DNA of 64,000 nucleotides, taken from assembly GCA_964030475.1 (NCBI GenBank), contig CAXIPT010000001.1, positions 1,231,681-1,295,680 of the forward strand, written 5' to 3'. Positions 10,673 through 23,800 of the stretch are shown here, piece after piece. A program made the position numbers and the translations under genes. The notes under the pieces were generated by a model. It saw nothing but the letters and a program-made list of their open reading frames with translations, was not told the DNA's origin and did no database searches. This stretch comes from Tethya wilhelma (Eukaryota > Porifera > Demospongiae > Tethyida > Tethyidae). Position 1 is the stretch's first letter. Every line of letters begins with the position of its first letter.

Positions 10673-13600
10673 ATGGAGTGGATAAAGATGGAGTGTGCTA
10701 CATTACTACTGCTGTATCTCTCTCTCTTAGCAAGTCAGGCTGGAGGGAAGGAGTTCTGGATGAGACCAAACAAAACAGTGAGATGCTGTTATAAGCACAA
10801 CTGTATAACCCTCTCTGACATGATGGCTGACAATTCACGGTATGCTAGCATTTCCAACCTGACAATTCATGTATGTCCTGGAGAACACAGACCACACAAG
10901 AGTGGATGGATTACATTTATTTTTACTTCTCAAGAACACTATGTGTCCTTCATAGGCCATCCAAACCACTGCAATGAGTCTGATTGTGATGTGATCATTG
11001 AATGTAACTCATCTGATTTTGGAATAGCTATAATTGGTGACAAGAACCAAACAAATGTGATTATGACAAATTTGGTGATTAGAAAATGTGGTATGCCCAT
11101 CTCTGACCACATGATCAGAACCATATCAAAATACAGTCCAGGACCTAAACAAATTGTGAGTCAATTAAATCAGACAAATACAACCATACTGTTCAATGCT
11201 GTATTTAAAGTATCAATGGTGAATGTTCACATCCATGGAGGCAAAGGCTACGGTATGGTATTGATAGGTTGTAATACAACCATTGACAACAGCTCATTCA
11301 AGTTCAACAATTGGAAAACTGAAAGTCAACCAGGTGGAAATATCTTTTTTTTGGTTGGAAAAAATCGAAGTGAATTGTTCATTAGTCATTCAAACATTTC
11401 CAATGGTAAAGCCTTATATAGCACCACTGAAGAAAAAAAGGACGACATACAATCAGGAAGTGGTGGTGTAACCATCATTTTTCCGGATCTAATAAAAGAG
11501 ACAGTACAATATATAATCTCATTAAATAACATCTCTTTCTTTAATAACCATGGTCACAAAGGAGCTCATTTGTACATACACATGATTCAAAACAAAAGTG
11601 TGGGTGCAAAATACACTAGGAACTTGCAATCTATCACTATACAGGATTGTGAGTTCAAAGGAGGAAATGCAACCACACTAGGAGGTGGATTACATGCAGA
11701 AATATGGCAAAAAGTAAAATTTGCAGAGAAAGAATGGAATTCAGACGTTATTTTCAAATATGCTTTGGCTATTAAAAATTCAAAGTTCCTAGATAACTCA
11801 GCTCAATATGGTGGTGCAATAGCATTGAAGTTTACTTGGAAAACAAGGAAAAAAACTGAACAAAGAAGTATTGACAGAGAAGTATGGATTAATATCACAG
11901 ACAGTGACTTTGTAGCCAACAGAGCTGTCCAAGGAGGAGCAATATATCATTACTCAAAACATAAAAACACTGATGCATATATCACAAGAGTGAAGCTGAT
12001 GTCAACAAATTTTATCAATAATACAGCAACAGATTTGGGAGGAGCCATTTACAGTGAAGAAAATGATGTGACTTCTTCAAAACCTAAATCTGATTGCTGC
12101 TACAGGGTGAATTTTAACCTAATACTCTGTGTTTTTGAACAAAATATAGCCAAATCAGGCTCTGCTATATGGCAGCAATCACAGCGTACATCAACAGTGA
12201 TAAATTCGGAAATTTTGGAAACCACATTTGAGAGCAATATTATGCAAGATGATACAGAAAGTGGTTCTGTTATATACCTTGAACATATCAATGCAGTATT
12301 CAAAGAAACAATTCTTCAACAAAACATGGTTACTCCCTTGCACATAAATCAATCACAAGTAGAATTTCAAAGCAACAATACTTTTGTAAATAACACAGCA
12401 GAAAATGGTGGAGCAATATTTCTTGAGTGCTCTCCTAGTCAGTTCATTCTTACAAGCACAACTGCTGTTTACATTTCAAGAAATATAGCAACAGCATATG
12501 GAGGAGGAATAGCAGTCAGAGATGGGTGTACTTTAAGCACTCCTGAATACAATGAACTGTTATGCTTTTTTGAATTATTAAATGAGACATTAATAACAAC
12601 TCCACTGGTTTTAATGGAAAACAACACAGCAGGAATTAACGGTAAAGATATTTATGGAGGAGATCTAGAATATTGTCATTTCAGAAATGGTAATAATCCA
12701 ACACAAAAAGAACTAACTAGAATATTTCAAACAGACAATTTTTCATCTTCAGTTGTATCTTCCCCATACAGGGTTTGTAGATGTAATAACAGTTCACAAT
12801 GCTTACAAAACTCGAGTATTGAACTTTTCTCTGGACAAGAATTCAAAATTTCATTGGTAGGAGCTGGACAATTTTACAATCCTTCTCCAGCAATAATAAG
12901 AGCTGAACTACATGAATCTTCTCAACATACAAAATTAATAGGGGATCAACGAATTATAACAACTGATAAGTGTAAAAATTTTACATACTCAATAAAGACC
13001 CAAGAAAAGGCAGATACCATTAAATTTTCGGTTGACCGACCACTTAATTTAAAATTCCCAAAAGCAGAATTCGCTTTTGTTTCAGTTTCAGTGCAAGATT
13101 GTCCCTTAGGGTTTCAACCAGACAGAACAAAGGAACAACCTACATGTGATTGTGAGCCTCACTTAAAAGCACAGGGGCTCACTTGTGATATCAACACTCA
13201 GACTATTGATAGAAAGCCTTCAATGTGGATTGGAAACTTTTCCAATGAAATAATTGTCCATCATAACTGCCCATTTGATTACTGCACACACGAACTACCT
13301 AAACTAGACCCCACCTCTCAGGACACACAGTGTAACTTCAACAGATCAGGAGTGTTGTGTGGAGGGTGTCCTCCCGGGCTCAGTCTAGCTCTTGGAACAT
13401 CACAGTGTTTGGAGTGCACTAACACACACCTCCTTTTACTCCTTCTCTTTGCACTGGCTGGACTGCTACTTGTGCTCCTACTACTCAAGTTAGACCTCAC
13501 TGTTTCTACAGGAACTATCAATGGACTTATCTTTTATGCTAACATTATTCAAGCAAACAGGACTATTTTCTTTCCAGTCAATGGAGTTAAATTTTTCTCC

Positions 13601-14626
13601 TACTTCATAGCATGGCTCAACTTAGACTTTGGACTTGAAACTTGTTTCACTGCTAACCTTGATGCCTTCACTAGAGCGTGGCTTCAGTTTGTCTTTCCCC
13701 TCTACATCTGGCTAATGGTAGCTGTCCTCATTCTAGTCAGCAGGTACTCTGTTACAGTCTCTCGATTGACAGGCTCTAACACAGTCTCTGTTCTAGCTAC
13801 CTTGTTTCTCTTGTCCTATTCAAAGCTCCTACAGACTACTCTCAACATATTCTCATTCACTACACTCACTCATAGTAACAACACAGTTACAGCAGTGTGG
13901 TTGCTGGATGGAAACTATCTCTACTTACAATGGCCCCACTCTGCTCTCTTCACAGCAGCTCTTGTCGCTCTAGTTGCTCACCTCCTCCCATTTATGCTAC
14001 TCTTATCACTGGCTCCTTTTCTACAAAGATACTCTCACTTTAGACTTTTACGAAGGATCTTTAGATTCAAGCCATTTTTGGATGCCTACCAAGGACCTTA
14101 CAAGGTGAAACTGAGATGGTGGACTGGATTGATGTTGCTAGCTAGAGGGCTTCTCTTCACAGCATTTACTGTCAACATACTGGGTAATCCTCAAGTCAAT
14201 TTGTTCATCATTGAAACATTCATGCTACTATTATTCACTATATGGGTTAAGTTTGGCAGGGTATATCGCAAAGCACCCATCAATGGACTTGAACTGTTCT
14301 TCATCCTCAACCTTGGTATCTATGTTGCTGCTGTCCTCTACGTTCATGGAGCACCAGAGGAAGAATATCTCCAAAAAATCATTTCATGTTGTATGATTGG
14401 CACTGTATTTATTGTCTTCCTACTGATACTATCTTACCACTGCTATACAGTGTTTAGTCAGACAAGAGTGGGTAGAAATATGGTCAAAAAAGTCAAAAGT
14501 TTTATAAAAGCAAAGAAACTAGGCACAAGCTCCACTAATGAGAGAGATATTCCAGTACAACCTGAAGAACCAACCGTTAGTTATGTTGATATGAATGATC
14601 TGAGGGAGCCACTGCTTAATGAATGA
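10673..14626 (+). CDS. Beta-helix ectodomain, multi-pass membrane protein, copy E (intact)
   Basis: Intact single-exon gene of 1,317 residues with the same architecture as copy C: signal peptide ending near LASQAGG, a repetitive ectodomain with GGA/GGG turns and many N-glycosylation sites, the Cys-rich module with CNFNRSGVLCGGC, 9-10 membrane helices and a tail ending SYVDMNDLREPLLNE. It lacks five residues between the second and third helices relative to copy C (SYFIAWLN where C has SYFLSIFIAWLN). The second in-frame ATG (10688) aligns with an ATG of copy C, so the true start may be either. The membrane half is nearly identical in nucleotides to copies A-C while the ectodomain differs strongly. 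Function unknown. Confidence 0.85.
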   Translation: MEWIKMECATLLLLYLSLLASQAGGKEFWMRPNKTVRCCYKHNCITLSDMMADNSRYASISNLTIHVCPGEHRPHKSGWITFIFTSQEHYVSFIGHPNHCNESDCDVIIECNSSDFGIAIIGDKNQTNVIMTNLVIRKCGMPISDHMIRTISKYSPGPKQIVSQLNQTNTTILFNAVFKVSMVNVHIHGGKGYGMVLIGCNTTIDNSSFKFNNWKTESQPGGNIFFLVGKNRSELFISHSNISNGKALYSTTEEKKDDIQSGSGGVTIIFPDLIKETVQYIISLNNISFFNNHGHKGAHLYIHMIQNKSVGAKYTRNLQSITIQDCEFKGGNATTLGGGLHAEIWQKVKFAEKEWNSDVIFKYALAIKNSKFLDNSAQYGGAIALKFTWKTRKKTEQRSIDREVWINITDSDFVANRAVQGGAIYHYSKHKNTDAYITRVKLMSTNFINNTATDLGGAIYSEENDVTSSKPKSDCCYRVNFNLILCVFEQNIAKSGSAIWQQSQRTSTVINSEILETTFESNIMQDDTESGSVIYLEHINAVFKETILQQNMVTPLHINQSQVEFQSNNTFVNNTAENGGAIFLECSPSQFILTSTTAVYISRNIATAYGGGIAVRDGCTLSTPEYNELLCFFELLNETLITTPLVLMENNTAGINGKDIYGGDLEYCHFRNGNNPTQKELTRIFQTDNFSSSVVSSPYRVCRCNNSSQCLQNSSIELFSGQEFKISLVGAGQFYNPSPAIIRAELHESSQHTKLIGDQRIITTDKCKNFTYSIKTQEKADTIKFSVDRPLNLKFPKAEFAFVSVSVQDCPLGFQPDRTKEQPTCDCEPHLKAQGLTCDINTQTIDRKPSMWIGNFSNEIIVHHNCPFDYCTHELPKLDPTSQDTQCNFNRSGVLCGGCPPGLSLALGTSQCLECTNTHLLLLLLFALAGLLLVLLLLKLDLTVSTGTINGLIFYANIIQANRTIFFPVNGVKFFSYFIAWLNLDFGLETCFTANLDAFTRAWLQFVFPLYIWLMVAVLILVSRYSVTVSRLTGSNTVSVLATLFLLSYSKLLQTTLNIFSFTTLTHSNNTVTAVWLLDGNYLYLQWPHSALFTAALVALVAHLLPFMLLLSLAPFLQRYSHFRLLRRIFRFKPFLDAYQGPYKVKLRWWTGLMLLARGLLFTAFTVNILGNPQVNLFIIETFMLLLFTIWVKFGRVYRKAPINGLELFFILNLGIYVAAVLYVHGAPEEEYLQKIISCCMIGTVFIVFLLILSYHCYTVFSQTRVGRNMVKKVKSFIKAKKLGTSSTNERDIPVQPEEPTVSYVDMNDLREPLLNE

Positions 14627-14875
14627 AACAAACAGCATCATTGTATCCATTCATCGATGCATTAGAGCAAACACTGACACTTTTAGAGCTATTTTATTCT
14701 TATTTACTTTATATTTTAGATATTTTAGTAGTCAACAACTGATTTTTGGGAGCATACGTTTGCATAAACAGTCTAACTATTTGACAAAGATTATAGATTA
14801 TCATAAAGATATTTTTAGCCTATTTTTTTCAAAATCAACTTGATCACAAAAATAATTATAGCAATTTAGTCTTAC
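14627..14875. other. AT-rich spacer between the array and the dynein model
   Basis: No coding signal is visible. This is where the + strand array meets the - strand dynein model. No AAA1 exon of the dynein is seen here or anywhere further left. Confidence 0.6.
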
Positions 14876-17800
14876 CTATCAGTGAGAGGGGTAATCACCA
14901 GCCTGGGAGTGTTGCCAAGATATTCATAAGAGTACTTGAACTCAGCATCACAGATGTTAGCAAAGCAGTGTCTCTTCTCTTCATCCCATCTGTAGGAGAT
15001 CAAAATACATTGTCTCTTATGGTACATGTGCCCATGCGTATCAGTAAGAGGCTACTGGTGGATTACAGTGTGTTTGTCACACTTTGTTGTTGTACAAGAA
15101 TAGTGTTTTAATGTGACTCATTGACAGATATATTGAGCTGGCCTGAATGATACCATAGATTAGGGAATTTTAAAATTTTCACTGTTGACATTTCCGACAA
15201 AAATAAACACAATGAATTTTTATATGGCAATCTTCACCAAATCATCCACAATGGCAAATTTAAACTATGAGAAAATTTAACAGGTGAAATAATTCCCAAC
15301 AAAAAATTTCTCAATCTAAGGTGTCCACCTGTGTCTCAGCTGTGAGAGCCAGAGGAAGGCCTGAGCATTCTCCACCTTCTGTGTGATCATCTTCTGCACC
15401 ACATCTCTAGCATGGACATCAATGGTACAGATGGTCATGATCTTCTGTCTGTCTCCCTTGGTCAGGTCTCCAAGGAGATGAGTGATGAGAGTGTTCAGTT
15501 GAGACACCTAGGTGGGATAAATGAATGCATGGACACTTACCACACACATACTACATACTTATTACTATGTACACACCTTGCATGCAGGTGTACGCAATAT
15601 ATACGTGCATTTATGACTGTATGGATAATCCTTACTTGTTTCTTGTAATAGTCTTTCAAGGCATTCTCGTATCCTTCCTCCAACCTGGCAAATGAGATGT
15701 TCACTTCAGTGGTCCACCATATCTGAGTACCAGCCAGTGCAACCTGAGACAGACAGACAGACAGAGCAGACACACAACATTGAAGTAACACTCATTGCTA
15801 GTGGATCTCAATCCCTTCATGGCTCACTTGTGCTGGTGGTTCAAAGAGCCACTGGTCTCGTGGCTTCTCCTCGTAGCTGACTACAGCCTCGGTCATCTCA
15901 TGACGAATGGTGGACTGCATGGTGTCCAGTAGGGCATTCAACCAAACTTCAACCTGAGAAACACAGCAGTATACATTGAACATTATAAGATAGTGCAAAA
16001 TATAATATGCATGTTTTCTATACCTGTCCAACACACATGCAAGGCTTGTCAAACTCCACGTACTCTCCATCTTTACTGTACATTCCAGTGGCCTCATTTG
16101 TAGGCTCTCCTTCATTCTCAACAAACTTGAGGCGAGCCATGCTGTCAAACAGCTTGGCCAAATGACGAGCAACCTGTGTAAGATAGTAACCAGTAACAAT
16201 GAATGCTGTATGGTAGTAATATAGGAGATGTTGTAACTGACCTCAACAGGCTGGTTCCCTTTGGAGAGGATGTCCAGGAGATCGGCAGATGAAACAAAGT
16301 AAAATCTTGGGAAGGCTAGTCTCTTGGTTTCCAGGTACTCAGCTAATGCTTTCTCACACACTGCAAGACTGTGAGTGGTGGATGGTAAAGTGATAGGGAT
16401 CTAATAGATGGGAGCTAACAGATATACCAACCGTTTCTGTAGATCTTCAAGTTCCTCAAATAGGCCCTTCTTGTTGCAGGCTTTGACAACATTTGGCGTC
16501 TTCTCAGCATCTCTCATCAGCTCCTGATAATTGAGGGAAAAATATTCCACACAATAAACACAAGCACCTCCATAACAATCACATGTGTCTGTGTAGTACA
16601 CTTTACCTTGAAATCGGTGTCGATGGTGTCAAACTGCTTGGAGTGCTCAGGGAGCTGTGACCTGATGTCCTCTGATCCAATGAAGATGGACTCAAGATGA
16701 GACCAGGTACGTTGCACCTCAAACCAAATAGAGATGACAGAATCAGAGGTAGCCAGTTTCTTCTGCCACACGGAAACTTGCTCTAAAAAGTAGCCAACAA
16801 ACTTTGAAGTCATCATGTTCTGAAGTTGAACCTGATAGGAGAAAGAATTAGGTATGTATAATACTATATACTGGGTTCAATGGCATCCATGCATAGCTAC
16901 TTGTTGAGTCAAATAAAGAGTGCAAATACTCCAAAATTGGATGGACCCATTGCAAGAGCAGCATCAGGTGTAAATATACTGTACCTGGTTGTCTTCTAGT
17001 GTTTCAATAAGTTCTTCGCTAGCATTGATGAGCTTCAATCCAGTTCGCTGATGAACGTCATGACCAAACTCCATCTGGGCCCAAGTCACATCCAACTCCT
17101 ACAAGACAATTTAAAATTGTTGCTTGACGCTATACCACTACAACACAGCCAACACCACCATAACACAGACAACACTGACCTTGAGTGTCTTCTCCATGCT
17201 CAGCTCTTTAGTGGCCTTGTCAACGATGTTTCGAACCTCATCTTCAAACTTGTGCAGATTGAGTGCCAACAAGTCGGCCAAGTTGGTCTCATCCGACATC
17301 ACAAACTTCACCTGTAGATACAAATTACAAAAATCACAACTAGAGCTCATGACAGGATTGCTTCTTGCTGACCTGAGTGGCTTGCATGAGCTGCTCCCAG
17401 TGCCTGTCTCTGATGGCAGGGTTCTGGAGCTCTCCTACAGCTCTCAGTGATGTCACCATGTTCTTGACCATGGAGTCGAGGCCAGTGAAGGCATCCCAGG
17501 CACGCATCTCTTTGTCCAGTGATCGGATATCCTATACACATGTGTGACATACATACTTAACTTGGAGGGTGAGTATAGCCTTGTTCCCAGCCTCCTCTTT
17601 CACCAATATTTTATATTTGCAAATAAAGGAAGAGCATGAAAATATTCAAGTCTTGGAACAAGGCAACAAGAAAATATTTATGAAGAAGGAGCCTCAGAAG
17701 AAAGCTACAGCAAGTACACTTCACAACCCTCTTAGTTCTTCCCAAAGTAGGCACAATTATGCTGCTTACATATTTACTACATTGTGTACATACACCCACC

Positions 17801-20800
17801 TTGACAAACTTCTTGCAGTCCATTTCCATCTGTTCGACATTGATGTCACACCACAGGGTGGAGTTCCAATCGGCAAAGCTGCTCTTCACCAACATGATCA
17901 TATCCCAAAGACTCTTCAGCATCACCACCTCCCTGTACGACACACCACACACAAAAATCGTGAAACACAAGATAGTGAATGTTTTGTAGTTTCTCTGACT
18001 TTCTGCAAGCCTTCAGTTGCTTGTAGTCTGGGACATTGACTTCAAAGAGTCCAGCAGATTCACAGAGCTGCTTCATATCACTCTCCATGGACACAATATC
18101 ACGACTTGCCTACATAGTCACAAAACACAGCTTGAAACCTGATTCAGGACATCAATTCAAAGGTCACTAACCAGGTCAATTCTGGAATAGATGTCTTGTG
18201 ACTCAAAAGTGAATGGTGCTGTCTTTCTAAACTTCTCTCGGAACTCGTGCTGTTTGACATCAAAACTAGCCAACTTTCTCCTGATGATTCCGACCTCTGT
18301 GGCTTGTAGTGGAGCCACAGCTTGCTTCATCAACACTGCTTGTTTCTTCACGTTGTTCCATTGCTCTGGAAGTTCCTGTTCAAACACCACAGAGACACAC
18401 AGAGTTAAAAATATTAAGTGTTCGATGAGACCAACATGAGATCCTTGTACCTGGAGTTGCTGGTGGACAGCATCTGGTAGCTCCTGGCCATAAGTCTTGA
18501 GGAGTTCGATTGTTCCTTTGAGAGGCTCAAACATGTTATCAGCACTAGGCTGTTTCTCCTTCACAGCCATCAGATGGCCCATCATCTAGGGGAAGGAATG
18601 AGGGGTGGAAGAAAGCATGAATACATTGTTGTTGTTTTTTTTAAGAAATGGTTTCAAAGTTGAGTCTACCTCAACGAGTCCATCATAGTCACCCTCTTGC
18701 ACTTCACCAGCCAGTCCTCCTCCAGTCAATTTGATAAACTGCTCAAGATTTTGGAGACTAAGAAAGAAAAACAAACGTGTAATATAGCTACACTATGAAA
18801 GGGGCATCAGCATATACACCCCACCTGCTGGTCACATGATCTATGAGGTGTTGTTTGAACATGAAACTCCATCTCTTGACAATGTTCAGGAGAGCTTGTT
18901 TGAAAGGTCTTGCATCTACTTGAAACCACATGTCAAACACCGTAGTACCCTAATAGGAACCAAATTGAATGCACCACGGCAACATCATATCACTTATACA
19001 CTCACACAATTGTGCAGTAAGCCTATACAATTTCATATTATTTTTCACTGGAATAGTCAACATACCTGGAACTCTTCCACTTCAGTATAGATCTTTTCGT
19101 AAGTGTCGACCTGTTCCTTGAACTCCTCCAGTGTGGGTGGGTTCTCAGGGATAGGCTCCTCCCCTGCCTCCTCTATTTCCTCCGGGGTCAGGATGTGGCC
19201 GTACAGGAGGAACTGACGAAGGAACTCCTGGCGATCGTCCACCCACAGGTAGGCATACGTCTCATAGGAGTTACAATACTCCATGGCCTAGGTATACAGA
19301 ATTATCAACATAAACAACAGTAATATAAAATACAGTAGATCGGGAAGTTTTCACTGCTATAAATTTTCACATCTTTAATTTTCGCCAGTTCAACCGATTC
19401 AATAAGGATTGCCATACGTTTTAAATTTTCATGCGTTTAATTTGCACCGCTCGCATGCGTGGCAAAAAACTTTAATGGCAAAAATTCCTGATCTACTGTA
19501 TCATATGCATAATTTGGAATTATCAAGCAAAAGTAGTTGATATTTAGCTAGCAGAACAATGAGGGTTGAGGTGGCAGCCACGTTACAAAATGAAGATGCA
19601 TGTTTTGGTATTGTTGGAAAGAATACAGACTCACCAAGTTAATGACAGCTGAAACTTTCTGCATAATCTCGTCCCTGATTTCTGAGAGGTCAGCTATATC
19701 GTCCATCTCACTGAGGTAGTCTGAGTGACCACGATGCTTGGCAACACGGGGTACCAGGTTGGCAAACCGGAAAATATCGTCCAACAGACTCTCCACCAAT
19801 GCATAGAAACCATGAGGAGATTCCTATAGAAAAATGTACATTTATAACCTTGTCATAGAGGTTCATTGTTGTGTCAAATCATAGATTAAAGGAAACTGCT
19901 GAGCCTAGCATAGCAACTGTTATCTGACACTAAACCAGACATGGCTGGTCCATTATTTAACCGAGAGCAACTTTCTCGTGTTCTCATTTTCTCATTTTTT
20001 CCCTCTCTTTTTAACCATCATTTTTACTTCGCCAATTCTCAATATTTAATCTCTTGTACACTGTACATGTTCATTTCTCTCATTATGCTGATGAAGGTCC
20101 ACAGACCGAAACGTCCATTCTCAAAAAAATTCTCAACAGTTTCCTTCAATCTATTTATAACTTTGTCATAAAATTCCGTTACGATAAAACAGTTATTACC
20201 TGGTCTAGTGTTGGATCAAAGACCATGTCTGGTGCCTGTAACTCCAGCTTGCACTCAAGCAAGGGAGGGATGTCAGTGCTATCCTTGTCAGTGTTGTCTG
20301 AGAGATACTGGAGGGAGCAGTGGATGCAGTTGAAGAGCCCATCCAGCACCAGCTCATCCAAATATTCAATGTAGTTCTTCCACACATCAGACTCTTCTTC
20401 AGCCTGTGCATAGACACATACAAGCAGCACATATCATAAAAGCCCCATTTATGATCAATGGGCAATCTATAGCCAATGTTTCGGTGTGACTTAGCTTACT
20501 CTGAAATAGGTCATGTTCTCTTTGATCAGAGCATGGATTTTCTCTCCATCACTAGTCACCTTGTCATAGAATGCCTTGCAGTGAGCTTCACGATCCTAAT
20601 ATTTTTTTTTTTTTCAGATCACTTATGATATCTCATTCCAATTGAATGCTTCACTTACTTCAAGCTGAAGCATTGTGTCTTTCTTGTCCTCCTTTCTCGA
20701 GTAGAGTGGTGAGCCACACCAGCTGTCCATGATGTTCTTGATGCACTCAACATTAGCCTTGGCCAATCTCACACGATGTTCAAGGTCTCTCACTTGGTCT

Positions 20801-23800
20801 CTCGTTGCCTCAATATACTCCCACACACCTACAGGTTATAGTGATAGAAACTATACATTCGTGCATATTATATGGTATGGTGTGTTACCTTCGCTAGTCC
20901 AGTTGAGACTGGTCAGTGCTTTCTCTAGTTGCAGGTCAATGTCATTCAGTTGAGACTCAATCAGAGGGAACTCTACTGCTATCACTGTATCACGAACACT
21001 GTACGTATGTAGAGACAGTAGACAAGAGTAAAAATGATCTTGTGTTTCAGAAGGTGCTGTATTCTACCTGTTGTAGAGGGAGACAATCACATCGAGGTTT
21101 TGAATGAACTTGCGGTAGATCTCGTTCTTATCGAACACGGCCAGAGCACTCTCAGGAATGGGATGGGTTGAGTCGTGTCTCTGCTTGAGGTACTTCACTT
21201 CACGGAGCAGTGCAACAAGCTACAGTAACAGAACACACACCAAACATTACCACTATATACAGCAGCTTGATGTAACATACTCTACCTCTGCATCAAAATT
21301 CACAGTGAGCTGTGAGGTCTCTGGACTCCTAATTAGCAGGGGCTTCTCGAGATTGATTTTTGAGACCTCTTCAATTCCAGAGGACCATTCTGAATAGACC
21401 TCACTCTCATAGCTGCATGAAACATAGAACAAATATGGTATCCCTTTACCATGCAATAAACATACACCAAGTATCAACAGCCATGTGCTTCAATCATGAT
21501 CATGTCTTACTTGGCAATGAGTTTCAACATTTCATCGTGCTTACTGAACACCATCATGGCCTCAGCTGTCTCAGCAACTCTACAAAAACAGTGGCAAGAG
21601 ACACACATATATACAACTCACACCCGATACTAATACTCAATGCCCCACCATGTGTTGTAGCTAGACATACCCATTGTTGAGGGAACGCAGCTTGTCCAAT
21701 CCAGAGTTGATCCTATCCTTCAGTTCTCGACTCCACTTGAGAATACCAGCAACACGAGGCATGTTCTTGTTCAGGATTGGACCTTACAGAAGGAGGGTGG
21801 TTGGGAATCAAACGTTGGCAGTCACATACAAGTATGAGAGGATTATGTAAGATGGGTATATCACAATACCTCGTGGAGTCTTGGCCAGTGCTAGTTGTTT
21901 GTCAAAGATGGTCTTAGCATCATCCAGCTTCTGACTGCACATGTTGACCAGCACAAGATAGTTGTGATGAAAGTCTTTGTAGACGAGAGGACGCTCAAGG
22001 AAGCTATTCATCATATCCAGGAGCTAAGAAATGGAGAAACAAGACAATTTCACATTAAAAGTTACTCTCAGGATTACACCCACCATGGTACCCTTACCTT
22101 GAAGGCAGATTCACATCCAGAGCAATCTTCAAACGCTTGGCATGCAATATAGCCCAGCCGTTTATCAAAATCTTTCACTCTTCCTCTGAAGCTAGCATAG
22201 TCTGCAGCAAATTCCTGTATCGAACAAGTAAAGTAAATAATCACTCATAGTGATCATTCTGACTACATCTTCAGGAATATCTCACAGTGTTGTGGACGTC
22301 CAAGGGGTCGTACGTGCTGTTGGTGAACTTGTTCATGAGCTCTGTAAACTCTGTGAAGATCTGCACTATCAGATCACCGAGGATGCCACCCTTACTGCCA
22401 CCAATCTCAATCTTCTCCAACTTCAAAAACTCAATGATAGTCTCAAAGTATTCCTGCACACACACACAAAATGAGACACATAAATTTCCACAGCTGCCTG
22501 GCAGGCGCTCCACATGTAGATTACAACTGATTACAGGGGCTTAGATTAGATGAGACATGACAACAGATCATTTCCAGCTGCTACCCTGGATGTAGTGAGT
22601 AGTGCTAGCTATTTCTCACCTCAATGGTGACCAGTTGATGAATGAACCTATCCAGTCTTGCAAAGACGAGACTCGGTTCGTAAGACCACTCAATGACAGG
22701 TGTGTCCCCCTTGAAGTATTGAGCTATGTTGTTTCTCCTATCGTGGTAGAGCTCCTTGTAAGAGTGACACACTTTGATGGCATCCTGAACCTTCTCAAGA
22801 CCCTCCTCCGACTCAGCATGGAGGATTTCATCAGAAACATAACCACGAGTCTGTATTGAGCAAAGAGAACTTTAATATAACACCACAACAAGGACGCAAC
22901 TGTTTTACACTTTAAATAGAAAATGTGCATGCAACAAAAGTATTCTTTCGATAGTCGGATAACCCTCACACTAACAGTCAAAATGAGTCAGAGATAGTCA
23001 CGTACCAAGTCAATGACCAAGTTTGAGACCTCCTGCAGTAGGACGATGAGCCTAGCAGGATGACGGTAGTGCTTGGAGTTGGCCCACACAAGACACACAA
23101 CGTGGAACATGGGTTTGAATCTCTTCGGCAGGTCAAGGTAGTCACCTTCCTCCATGTCTTCAAAGTGTCTTCTCAGTGGCTTCAAGTGCATGCTGATATC
23201 TCTCGACTCAGAGAGAGCTGGAAAGATGAACATACATGGTAGCATGGTATGGAAGACAAAGTGGGTTTAGGATACATGAATATGGATTATTATACCTGAC
23301 TCAATATTCTCAAGCATGGTCTTGTAGGCAGGGTAGTAGCTGCTAAAGGTCTTCTCAAGCAACAAGCTCATCTTTCTAACTTTGGGTGCATCCAACTATA
23401 AGCCAACAAGTATCGGATTCTTTATCATTAGAGAATGTCACGTGAGGAAGTAATTCCAGTCCAAACCTGATCAATGATGGATTCCAGATCAGCACATCTC
23501 TCCTTCCAGAATTCAATTTCCACCAGGGGTCCTGGGTTCTTCCCCTCCAACAGTGGAGTGGCAGAGCTCTTCTTGAGCACGTCCCTCACCTGATGGCACC
23601 ACTCTATCACCATGGTCTCCAAGGTGTGCACCAACTGCTTGTCAAACTGACGACCACTAAACAACCAAAGACAGATACACCTCTAACATCAACGATTGCA
23701 AACAATAGTCAATGATAGCAGACACCCAAACTATTGTCAATTAAATGCCCAAAGTAAATGTCATCAAAGAAAAAGTGATGCAATGACTACAACAGTTTCC

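Noticed and set aside
15412..15648. + strand open frames across 15-24 kb
   Set aside because: They are shadows of the - strand dynein exons and introns; the dynein exons explain the open frames.
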